Source: an uncultured Candidatus Melainabacteria bacterium (GTDB lineage Bacteria; Cyanobacteriota; Vampirovibrionia; Gastranaerophilales; Gastranaerophilaceae). Taken from it: 5,747 nucleotides of DNA. The DNA lies in the NCBI GenBank assembly GCA_937895785.1, contig CALBKW010000079.1, positions 1 through 5,747 of the forward strand, given 5' to 3'. A model generated the notes under the pieces. The model saw only the letters and a program-made list of their open reading frames with translations. It did no database searches and was not told where the DNA came from. Shown piece by piece: positions 1-5,196 of the stretch. Made by a program: the position numbers and the translations under genes. Positions within the stretch are counted from its first letter, which is position 1. Every line of letters begins with the position of its first letter.

Positions 1-293
1 AGGTCACCCATCATTTCTGTATTATCAATTTCAAGTTCTTTTGACATTTCTTTTGAAATCTTTTTAATACTTAAATCAGCATAAGTTAGCCCTTCCAAGT
101 TGGTTTGCTTATCAGCATTTTTTACATTTTTAGTATTAATGGCATCTTTAACCTTGTATTCAATTTCTAAATCGTCAGTTGTACCAACTCTGTATGCGTG
201 AGGTTTTGACTCTTTAAGGTCTTCAAGTGTTGTTTCCGCCATTACTGGTATTGAAATCATTAATAAAGTTAAGAGTAAAATAAGTTTTTTCAT
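1..293 (-). CDS. Exported protein of unknown function, N-terminal 97 residues (3' end beyond the left edge)
   Basis: The reading frame starts at the ATG at 293-291 and is open to the window edge, so the C-terminus is missing. The start is well supported by AAAGGAGGG 8 bases upstream. Residues 1-19 form a typical Sec signal peptide: MKK, a Leu/Ile-rich core, then P-V-M-A before Glu20, a good signal peptidase I site. There is no lipobox cysteine, so a soluble periplasmic, surface or outer-membrane protein is expected. The visible mature part is hydrophilic, rich in Lys, Glu and Asp, and predicted mostly helical. I do not recognise a family. Its end (KEMSKELEIDNTEMMGDL) loosely resembles residues 54-72 of the protein encoded just upstream (LVELQKKKDMEDIENLW), so the two may be paralogues; this is a weak inference. 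It overlaps its upstream neighbour by one base and is almost certainly co-transcribed and translationally coupled with it. Confidence 0.8.
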   Translation of the reverse strand, partial: MKKLILLLTLLMISIPVMAETTLEDLKESKPHAYRVGTTDDLEIEYKVKDAINTKNVKNADKQTNLEGLTYADLSIKKISKEMSKELEIDNTEMMGD

Positions 294-1105
294 TATTTTA
301 ACCCTCCTTTATAAATTGTTTCGTTTACGTTGAATTGGTACAAGTTCAAGTTATCAACGGCTCTTTTACCAGCTAATCGTTGTAATTCCAAGTGATATTT
401 TTTAGCTTCTTGTTCAGTCTTATATTCTTGCAAAACCATATTATCGTACATTGTCGAAGATACTGTAATATCTAAAATGTCACCTTTGTCAAGAGCTTGT
501 GTATAATTTTTGTTATACAAAAGCAATCTTGCTCGAGTTTCTTTTAGTAAAGATAAAGAGTTTTTATAATTATAATAAGCATCAATAATTTTGTCTTGAA
601 GGTTCTCCACAAGTCCAGCAAGTTCAATTAATTCGGTATCGGTAAGCGGCACTTCTTGCGGAATGTTTTTTCTGTTTAACAAATTTTGGGCAACTTTACC
701 AGCGGCAAAAGCTGCCGTTTGAGTGTAATAATTAGCCCCTGCAAACGACGGAGCAAAAGATGCGCCACTAACGATTGCAGAAAGAGTTTTTGACATTAAT
801 GAAGAATGTATCCTTCGTTGACTTTCTGGAGTTGCAAGTTTTTTTAGTGCAAAAGCAATCACCTGATTGTTTTCAACTGTACCTTTCCATAGGTTTTCAA
901 TGTCCTCCATATCCTTCTTTTTTTGAAGTTCAACAAGGTCTTCAATCAGTTGTTTGTCATTAATAAGTAAAGAGCCTTTTAATTTTTTTACAGGTTCTTT
1001 TATTGTAACTTGTTGTTTCTCTACTTTGCCCAAATTAACAGTATCTGCAGATATTGCAGGCAAGCAAAACAACATTAATACACATATCGGCAACAATCTT
1101 TTCAT
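293..1105 (-). CDS. Exported helical protein with a TolC-like C-terminal segment, function unknown
   Basis: A 270-residue protein with an N-terminal signal peptide: MKR, a hydrophobic stretch, then P-A-I-S-A before Asp21, a signal peptidase I site. The cysteine at residue 14 lacks a lipobox context. Residues 50-110 are predicted helical and contain an ENLWKGT motif. Residues 110-140 are rich in Ala, Gly and Ser. Residues 155-252 look like one long helical hairpin of the outer membrane efflux protein (TolC/OEP) family. The pattern is D-A-Y-Y-N-Y-K-N, then a long helix, then the turn K-G-D-I-L-D-I around 207-213, then a second long helix ending in L-Q-R-L-A-G. A full TolC-type protein is over 400 residues, with two such repeats and beta-barrel strands. 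Only one is visible here, so this is either a diverged half-size relative or a convergent coiled coil. The ATG at 1105 is chosen because it begins the signal peptide; no clear Shine-Dalgarno precedes it. It is the first gene of a two-gene minus-strand unit. Confidence 0.85.
   Translation of the reverse strand: MKRLLPICVLMLFCLPAISADTVNLGKVEKQQVTIKEPVKKLKGSLLINDKQLIEDLVELQKKKDMEDIENLWKGTVENNQVIAFALKKLATPESQRRIHSSLMSKTLSAIVSGASFAPSFAGANYYTQTAAFAAGKVAQNLLNRKNIPQEVPLTDTELIELAGLVENLQDKIIDAYYNYKNSLSLLKETRARLLLYNKNYTQALDKGDILDITVSSTMYDNMVLQEYKTEQEAKKYHLELQRLAGKRAVDNLNLYQFNVNETIYKGGLK
302..310 (-). promoter_or_regulatory. Strong Shine-Dalgarno site inside the preceding gene
   Basis: AAAGGAGGG lies 8 bases before the ATG at 293. 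It sits within the last codons of the upstream gene, where the same bases contribute to the Lys-Gly-Gly near its C-terminus. Together with the TAATG stop/start overlap at 295-291, this suggests that ribosomes finishing the first gene re-initiate on the second. It fixes the start of the downstream gene. Confidence 0.85.
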
Positions 1106-1111
1106 ATCAAA

Positions 1112-1141
1112 TTTATATCACATACATAATGATAAATCCAA
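1112..1141 (-). promoter_or_regulatory. Candidate promoter for the exported-protein operon
   Basis: On the minus strand, TTGGAT (1141-1136) and TATAAA (1117-1112) are 18 bases apart. The -10 matches the TATAAT consensus at five of six positions, but the -35 only at three. The -10 ends six bases before the ATG at 1105, so transcription would begin at or next to the start codon, consistent with the missing Shine-Dalgarno site. In DNA this AT-rich the match could be chance. Confidence 0.3.
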
Positions 1142-1168
1142 TGGTCTATATAAAAATACATCTTTTGG

Positions 1169-1200
1169 TTGTTACTAGCATGCAAAAAAATCTATACAAT
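1169..1200 (+). promoter_or_regulatory. Candidate promoter for the TPR protein gene
   Basis: TTGTTA (1169-1174) is followed, 18 bases later, by TATACA (1193-1198), which overlaps TACAAT (1195-1200). Each box matches the sigma-70 type consensus at about four of six positions. Transcription would start near 1206, giving a leader of about 20 bases before the GTG at 1227. The position is sensible, but the motif strength is modest. Confidence 0.35.
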
Positions 1201-1212
1201 AAAGACACACAG

Positions 1213-1229
1213 AAGGGAATGAATTAGTG
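1213..1229 (+). promoter_or_regulatory. Ribosome binding site and GTG start with an overlapping two-codon mini-ORF
   Basis: AAGGGA (1213-1218) lies 8 bases before the GTG at 1227-1229, a normal spacing that supports GTG as the start. An ATG at 1219-1221 directly abuts the Shine-Dalgarno and opens only Met-Asn-stop (TAG at 1225-1227), whose last base is the first base of the GTG. The ATG is too close to the Shine-Dalgarno to be used efficiently. The in-frame ATG at 1290 has no Shine-Dalgarno before it. Confidence 0.55.
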
Positions 1230-2015
1230 GGAATTACTATTGATAATCAAATAGAAAAAGATAATGTAGCTGAAATTACAGTTACAACTATGAACGAAGA
1301 TGAAGCATATAAATTATGTGTTAAAGCTGATGCTTTGAGATTAGCTAATATGTTTCAAGAGTCTATTCCAAAATATTTGCGTTCAATCTTTAATAAACGT
1401 GATAACGCAGATGCTTATTATGGCTTAGCTCTATCTTATAAAGCTTTGAAAAATTATGATAAAGCTATTGAAACTTTGGAAAAAGCATTGTCTTGTGTAC
1501 AAGATGATTTTTCTATTTATTATGAATTGGGAATTTGTCACTTGCTAAATGGTACTCCTTGTCCTGCTATCAAGTGTTTGATTAAATCTATTCAACTTAA
1601 CCCTGAAAATTTAAATGCTCAAGTTCAATTGGCTTTAGCTCATGAGCTTGTAGGTGAACAAGAAATGGCTTTAATGATTTATCAACGAATTATCGAAGTT
1701 GCTCCAGATTTCTTAAAAGCATACAAGCACAAAGCAGCTTTGTTAATGAGTTTAGACCAATACAAAGATGCAAGTACTGTATTTAATAATATTTTGAAAG
1801 TGAAACCAACATATGCTAAAGCTCTATTGGGTATTGGCATTTGTTTTGACAAATTAAAACGTTCTGTAGATGCGATGAGATATTACAAAAAATTTATTGA
1901 ACAAAAACCAGAATCTTCTCATGCACCATTTGTCGAAAACCGATTATTCAAACTAAAAAACTCACGTCCAAAAGAAAGACGCTTTAGCCTTGTAACAAAT
2001 CCGATGAATGCTTAA
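1227..2015 (+). CDS. Tetratricopeptide repeat (TPR) protein, cytoplasmic
   Basis: A 262-residue protein made almost entirely of TPR units, the paired-helix modules that form protein-binding scaffolds. After a polar leader (residues 1-27), repeats with a 34-residue period run at about 28-60 (degenerate), 61-94, 95-128, 129-162, 163-196 and 197-230. Visible signature positions include A-Y-Y-G-L-A-L-S-Y and Y-D-K-A-I-E-T-L-E-K-A-L in the second repeat, and A-L-L-G-I-G-I-C in the last. The tail (231-262) is basic and lacks repeats (K-N-S-R-P-K-E-R-R). There is no signal peptide or membrane segment, so it is expected to act in the cytoplasm as an adaptor; its partner cannot be told from the sequence. 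The GTG start is preferred because of its well-placed Shine-Dalgarno. It is transcribed alone: the genes on both sides are on the other strand, and the 3' neighbour converges with one base between stop codons. Confidence 0.93.
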   Translation: MGITIDNQIEKDNVAEITVTTMNEDEAYKLCVKADALRLANMFQESIPKYLRSIFNKRDNADAYYGLALSYKALKNYDKAIETLEKALSCVQDDFSIYYELGICHLLNGTPCPAIKCLIKSIQLNPENLNAQVQLALAHELVGEQEMALMIYQRIIEVAPDFLKAYKHKAALLMSLDQYKDASTVFNNILKVKPTYAKALLGIGICFDKLKRSVDAMRYYKKFIEQKPESSHAPFVENRLFKLKNSRPKERRFSLVTNPMNA

Positions 2016-2016
2016 T

Positions 2017-4293
2017 TTATCTTTGTAGTTCAAAGATTTTGAATTGGCTTGGATATAACTTGTCAAAGTGAAGAGTATTGTCTTCAACTTTGTAATCTTG
2101 TTTTTCAAAATCTTCACCATTAAATTGGTGCTCGCAAGTTACTGTATAATCAGCAGGTAGGGTTATTGACTTGTCGAAGATATCTTCGCCTTGCTTTTCT
2201 ACTGTTATTTGATTACCGTTTTCATCAGTTGCGTTAAATTTTTCACTTGGAGCTTTGTAGTTTGCAACAACTAATAAAGCATTTTTAAGCGTTTCTTTTG
2301 TAATAAGCCATGCTACAAATCCATCATCTTCCTGTAAAATGATTTGAGCTTCGCCTTCTGTTACAACTTCAAAACTTTTTGCAAGTCTGTTTACTGAATC
2401 AAATCGGTTAAAGAAGTGGTAATTTTTGTTTCTTTTCATTGAAATTTCGTTACCAACAGTTTTTTCAACTTCTTTTTGAGTGAAGGATTCGTCACCGTCA
2501 ACGTATAAAACTGGTCTATTGGCAAATTTACCGCCTGATAAGAATTTATATTTGAACCATTTGAATATAGCTCCGTTTTCACCCAATTGAGTCGGATATC
2601 TATCGAATGATGAAAATTCTCCATCCTGGTTGTTGTAAGTTTTTAAAACTGATACGTAATTCTTAGATTTTAAACTTACATTATAATTTGTTAATTCTTG
2701 ATTATCTTCTGTAATTGCTTCAGGTGTTTTGTCTGATTGACAAGGAATATCATTTCCCCAAAGAACATCAAAGTGCATATCTTCATGGTATTCTTTGTAG
2801 TATTTATCCCAAAGCATATATTCTGCAAGTGTTGCAAAATAAGGAATCTTTGCTTTCATGTGTTTGTTTAATTCACCTAAAACATAAGACGGTGCTCTGT
2901 AGCTGATTGGTACACCGTTTGTAGCCGAAACTTTGTCTACGACATGGTCTACATGGTCAACTCTAAAACCGTCAAATCCATATTCAGATTGGAATTGTTC
3001 AAGGTGTTTGATGTAGAAATCAATTACAGGTTTGTTGAATTTACCATTTTCCAAATAAACGAAGTAATATGGAGTTTGGCAATCAAGGTTTGCCAATGAC
3101 GTTACGTCCTTTCCGTCAACATCATAGTGCTTAAATATTGGGTAACCGCCACATTCGCTCATTTTGTAAAATACAGGAACTCCAGCAGAACACCAAGCTC
3201 CACCGCACATTGTCCATAAACCTGCAGATGTTAAAGCGTTGATAACAACACCACTATCTGTAATGTCTTGTTCTTCAAGATGTTTTGAAGATTTTACGTC
3301 AAGAGCTTTTGCTATAACCTCTTTAGCTTGTTTTACAAGTTTTTCTTGAGATTTCTTTTCTGACATTTCGTTAGAAATTTGTTTTCTAAATTCTACTAAT
3401 TCATTGTTTATTTCGTCACAAATTTCTTTGTATGTAGCGCTAATATCGCCAGCACCACTTTTTAAGATTTGTTTATACAAATCTTTTGCAATATCAATAT
3501 CTTCTTTAGAATGTTCTGAATTTAGTTCTAAAGAGTCTACTTTTGTACAAATTTTTTCAATAAGTTCATTAATATTGTACCAACGTGCAACTTGAGGGTT
3601 TGCCAATACAACTTTTTCAAATCTACCAGCTTGTGGTAAAACATCATAAATCACTGGGTGACCTGCAAGTTGAGCAAACTCAATAAATAGTTGAACTTGT
3701 TGTTTAACGTTATAATTCAAAGTTTTTTCAATTGTTTCATCGTTTAGTTTTGGACTAACATCGCTACTTGTTGGTAAGTATGCACAGCCAAAGTCACGAG
3801 GTTGAAAAGGTATTAAGTAAACGGTTGTGTTAAATATATTTCTTTTTAAATCGCCAGTTGGTAAAATTAAAATTTGTTTTACCCAATCAAAGAATTTACC
3901 TGGAGTTTCTGAATAGTTGCCATTACCAAGCGCGGCAAGGTTAATAAGTTTGATATCGTGACCTTCTTTTTTTAGCCAGTCAGAATTTTTAACGTTATTT
4001 CTTGCAAGTGGGCTAACTTGGTTGTTTTCAAAACAGAATTTTCCGTCTTTGAATATCCCGTTATTTTCCCATTTAACTTCTAATGCACAAAGAGTTTCAG
4101 CGGCAGAAAGTTCTTCTAATGCTTTTAAATGTGGATAATTTAAGTATCCATATTTCTCAACAATTGCACGTAATTGTTTTTTTCTGTCTTCTGAAAGTTC
4201 ATTAAAGTGAGTGTATTCCTTTAATTTAGCGTAAACATCATTTAGAAATTCATCTTTTCTAACTTCTACTTTTTTATCAAATAATTTAAACAT
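2017..4293 (-). CDS. Divergent GH13 (alpha-amylase superfamily) protein with a helical insertion
   Basis: A 758-residue protein without signal peptide or membrane segments, so probably cytoplasmic and acting on alpha-glucans, maltodextrins or glycogen-type substrates by hydrolysis or transfer; the substrate is not readable. The catalytic barrel spans roughly 150-605. Region I is D217-V-L-P-Q where the family usually has D-x-x-x-N-H, so the histidine is missing. Region II is clear: G-F-R444-V-D446 followed by H450, with D446 as nucleophile. Region III is probably L-A-E491 (acid/base). Region IV is probably N-N-Q-D557, with Gln replacing the usual His. R-P-V-L-Y-V-D-G-D-E (593-602) matches the strand that follows region IV in this family. 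Residues 640-758 resemble the C-terminal beta domain. Residues about 241-345, between regions I and II, are charged and helical, unlike a usual domain B. An extra helical N-terminus covers about 1-145. AAAGGA lies 9 bases before the ATG. It diverges from deoC. Confidence 0.8.
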   Translation of the reverse strand: MFKLFDKKVEVRKDEFLNDVYAKLKEYTHFNELSEDRKKQLRAIVEKYGYLNYPHLKALEELSAAETLCALEVKWENNGIFKDGKFCFENNQVSPLARNNVKNSDWLKKEGHDIKLINLAALGNGNYSETPGKFFDWVKQILILPTGDLKRNIFNTTVYLIPFQPRDFGCAYLPTSSDVSPKLNDETIEKTLNYNVKQQVQLFIEFAQLAGHPVIYDVLPQAGRFEKVVLANPQVARWYNINELIEKICTKVDSLELNSEHSKEDIDIAKDLYKQILKSGAGDISATYKEICDEINNELVEFRKQISNEMSEKKSQEKLVKQAKEVIAKALDVKSSKHLEEQDITDSGVVINALTSAGLWTMCGGAWCSAGVPVFYKMSECGGYPIFKHYDVDGKDVTSLANLDCQTPYYFVYLENGKFNKPVIDFYIKHLEQFQSEYGFDGFRVDHVDHVVDKVSATNGVPISYRAPSYVLGELNKHMKAKIPYFATLAEYMLWDKYYKEYHEDMHFDVLWGNDIPCQSDKTPEAITEDNQELTNYNVSLKSKNYVSVLKTYNNQDGEFSSFDRYPTQLGENGAIFKWFKYKFLSGGKFANRPVLYVDGDESFTQKEVEKTVGNEISMKRNKNYHFFNRFDSVNRLAKSFEVVTEGEAQIILQEDDGFVAWLITKETLKNALLVVANYKAPSEKFNATDENGNQITVEKQGEDIFDKSITLPADYTVTCEHQFNGEDFEKQDYKVEDNTLHFDKLYPSQFKIFELQR
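2019..2040 (+). terminator. Possible weak terminator of the TPR gene, inside the opposing gene's 3' end
   Basis: Three bases past the TPR stop codon, ATCTTTG (2019-2025) and CAAAGAT (2031-2037) form a perfect 7-bp stem with a 5-base loop, followed by Ts to 2040. Only two of the pairs are G-C, so the stem is weak. The same bases encode the last residues (Ile-Phe-Glu-Leu-Gln-Arg) and stop codon of the opposing gene. Read on the minus strand, the hairpin is not followed by a T-run. Confidence 0.35.
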
Positions 4294-4302
4294 GACTTAA
4301 TA

Positions 4303-4308
4303 TCCTTT
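4303..4308 (-). promoter_or_regulatory. Shine-Dalgarno site of the GH13 gene
   Basis: AAAGGA on the minus strand, 9 bases before the ATG at 4293, supports that start codon. Confidence 0.75.
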
Positions 4309-4314
4309 GATGTA

Positions 4315-4323
4315 ATTTTAGCA
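4315..4323 (-). promoter_or_regulatory. Candidate extended -10 promoter of the GH13 gene
   Basis: The minus strand reads TGCTAAAAT, an extended -10 (TGn plus a hexamer matching TATAAT at five of six positions). No good -35 lies 16-18 bases upstream, as is tolerated in extended -10 promoters. Transcription would start near 4308, leaving a very short leader that barely contains the Shine-Dalgarno site, so the true start may lie elsewhere. Confidence 0.35.
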
Positions 4324-4386
4324 CATGACAAGCGGAATTGAGTATTTCTAATAAGTTTTCGTAACATTAGTTTATTATATCTATGT

Positions 4387-4402
4387 TTATTGTATTATTG
4401 TA
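4387..4402 (+). repeat. Tandem octamer TTATTGTA x2 upstream of deoC
   Basis: Two perfect, adjacent copies of TTATTGTA fill 4387-4394 and 4395-4402, starting 49 bases before the deoC ATG, in the spacer shared with the divergent GH13 gene. Tandem octamers can bind a regulator dimer head to tail, so this could be an operator. The repeat is AT-rich and could equally be incidental. Confidence 0.5.
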
Positions 4403-4420
4403 ATGTAAGTGTTTATTTGA

Positions 4421-4429
4421 AAGGAAGGA
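4421..4429 (+). promoter_or_regulatory. Strong Shine-Dalgarno site of deoC
   Basis: AAGGAAGGA lies six bases before the ATG at 4436 and fixes the deoC start. The region upstream is very AT-rich, with several TATTAT-like hexamers (4373-4378, 4393-4398), but none has a good -35 partner, so I do not assign a promoter. Confidence 0.85.
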
Positions 4430-4435
4430 TTATAA

Positions 4436-5086
4436 ATGAAACCATTAAACGAATACATTGAACACACATTGTTAAAACAAGATGCAACTAAAGAACAATT
4501 TTTACAATTATTCAAAGAAGCGAAAGAACACAAATTCTTAGGTGTTTGTGTAAACCCTGCTTATGTTAAATTAGCTAAAGAAAACTTAGATGGTTCTGGC
4601 GTAAAAATCGTTACTGTTGTAGGTTTCCCTTTAGGTGCAAGTGATTCAAACGTTACTGCATTTGAAGCTAAGACAGCTATTGAACAAGGTGCTGATGAAA
4701 TTGATATGGTTATGAATGTTTCAGCTATGAAAAATAAAGATTACGATTACATCGTGAACGATGTTAAAACTGTTAAAGCAGCTTGTGGCAACCACAATTT
4801 AAAAGTTATTTTAGAAACAGATTTGTTAACTAAAGAAGAAATTGCTAAAGCTTGCGAATTGTGCGTTGAAGCTAAAGCAGACTTAGTAAAAACTTCAACA
4901 GGTTTTGTTAAAGGTGGCGTAGGTGCTAAACCTGAAGATGTAAAAATTATGCACGATATCGTAGCTCCTCACGGTATGGAAGTTAAAGCATCAGGCGGTG
5001 TTCGTTCTAAAGAAGATGCTATGGCTGTAATTGAAGCTGGTGCTACTCGTATCGGTACAAGCTCAGGTATTAAAATTGTTTCTTAG
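4436..5086 (+). CDS. deoC: Deoxyribose-phosphate aldolase DeoC (EC 4.1.2.4)
   Basis: This enzyme reversibly splits 2-deoxy-D-ribose 5-phosphate into glyceraldehyde 3-phosphate and acetaldehyde, the last step of deoxynucleoside breakdown, in the cytoplasm. The 216-residue length is typical of the short bacterial DeoC type. Landmarks are all present: I-E-H-T-L-L-K near the N-terminus; V-G-F-P-L-G (62-67); D-E-I-D90-M-V-M-N, whose Asp belongs to the proton relay; the Schiff-base lysine K152 in V-K-T-S-T-G-F; the second active-site lysine K184 in V-K-A-S-G-G-V-R; and the phosphate-binding G-T-S-S-G (207-211). The start is set by a strong Shine-Dalgarno. Codon choice is strongly biased (GCT, GGT, AAA, GAA), suggesting high expression. 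No other deo genes are next to it. It diverges from the GH13 gene and is followed by a strong terminator, so it is probably monocistronic. Confidence 0.97.
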   Translation: MKPLNEYIEHTLLKQDATKEQFLQLFKEAKEHKFLGVCVNPAYVKLAKENLDGSGVKIVTVVGFPLGASDSNVTAFEAKTAIEQGADEIDMVMNVSAMKNKDYDYIVNDVKTVKAACGNHNLKVILETDLLTKEEIAKACELCVEAKADLVKTSTGFVKGGVGAKPEDVKIMHDIVAPHGMEVKASGGVRSKEDAMAVIEAGATRIGTSSGIKIVS

Positions 5087-5093
5087 TTTTATA

Positions 5094-5107
5094 GTTTAAA
5101 TTTAAAC
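5094..5107 (+). repeat. Perfect 14-bp palindrome after deoC
   Basis: GTTTAAATTTAAAC is fully self-complementary and lies between the deoC stop codon and its terminator. It could be a dyad binding site or just AT-rich sequence; without a loop it is not a good RNA hairpin. Confidence 0.45.
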
Positions 5108-5115
5108 AATTTTCT

Positions 5116-5154
5116 TAATAAACTCTCCAAAAATTTGGAGGGTTTATTATTTTT
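5116..5154 (+). terminator. Rho-independent terminator of deoC
   Basis: The arms 5116-5131 and 5134-5149 can pair over 16 bp with one G-T wobble. The core is CTCTCC against GGAGGG, and the loop is nominally two bases (about four in practice). Ts follow at 5150-5154. It lies about 30 bases after the deoC stop codon and separates deoC from the export gene downstream. The left side has no comparable A-run, so it is mainly a plus-strand terminator. Confidence 0.9.
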
Positions 5155-5196
5155 ATTATATTATATTAATGTCTAGACTATTACAAAGGTATCGCA

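Noticed and set aside
509..537. G-D-I-L-D turn of the exported protein's helical segment suggesting an intact efflux-pump outer-membrane channel
   Set aside because: A functional TolC-type channel needs two hairpin repeats and barrel strands; at 270 residues only one hairpin-like segment is present, so a full efflux assignment is not supported.
775..1178. Two plus-strand open frames of 62 and 74 codons (775-963 and 954-1178)
   Set aside because: They lie largely opposite the well-supported exported-protein gene, lack Shine-Dalgarno sites and show no recognisable protein features; they are antisense shadows.
2436..2906. Open frames of 62 codons (minus, 2436-2624) and 63 codons (plus, 2715-2906)
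   Set aside because: Both fall inside the GH13 gene in other frames, without ribosome binding sites or family signatures.
2944..2973. Repeated H-V-D residues in the GH13 protein (G-F-R-V-D-H-V-D-H-V-V-D) as a possible metal-binding repeat
   Set aside because: The stretch matches GH13 region II (G-F-R-x-D with a following His), which explains it without a metal site.
3404..3595. Plus-strand open frame of 63 codons
   Set aside because: It is opposite the Lys/Glu-rich helical insertion of the GH13 protein, whose complement naturally reads as a Ser/Phe/Leu-rich frame.
5162..5167. TATATT as a -10 box for the FlhB/SctU gene
   Set aside because: No acceptable -35 is found 16-18 bases upstream, where the terminator stem lies; AT-rich chance matches are common here.
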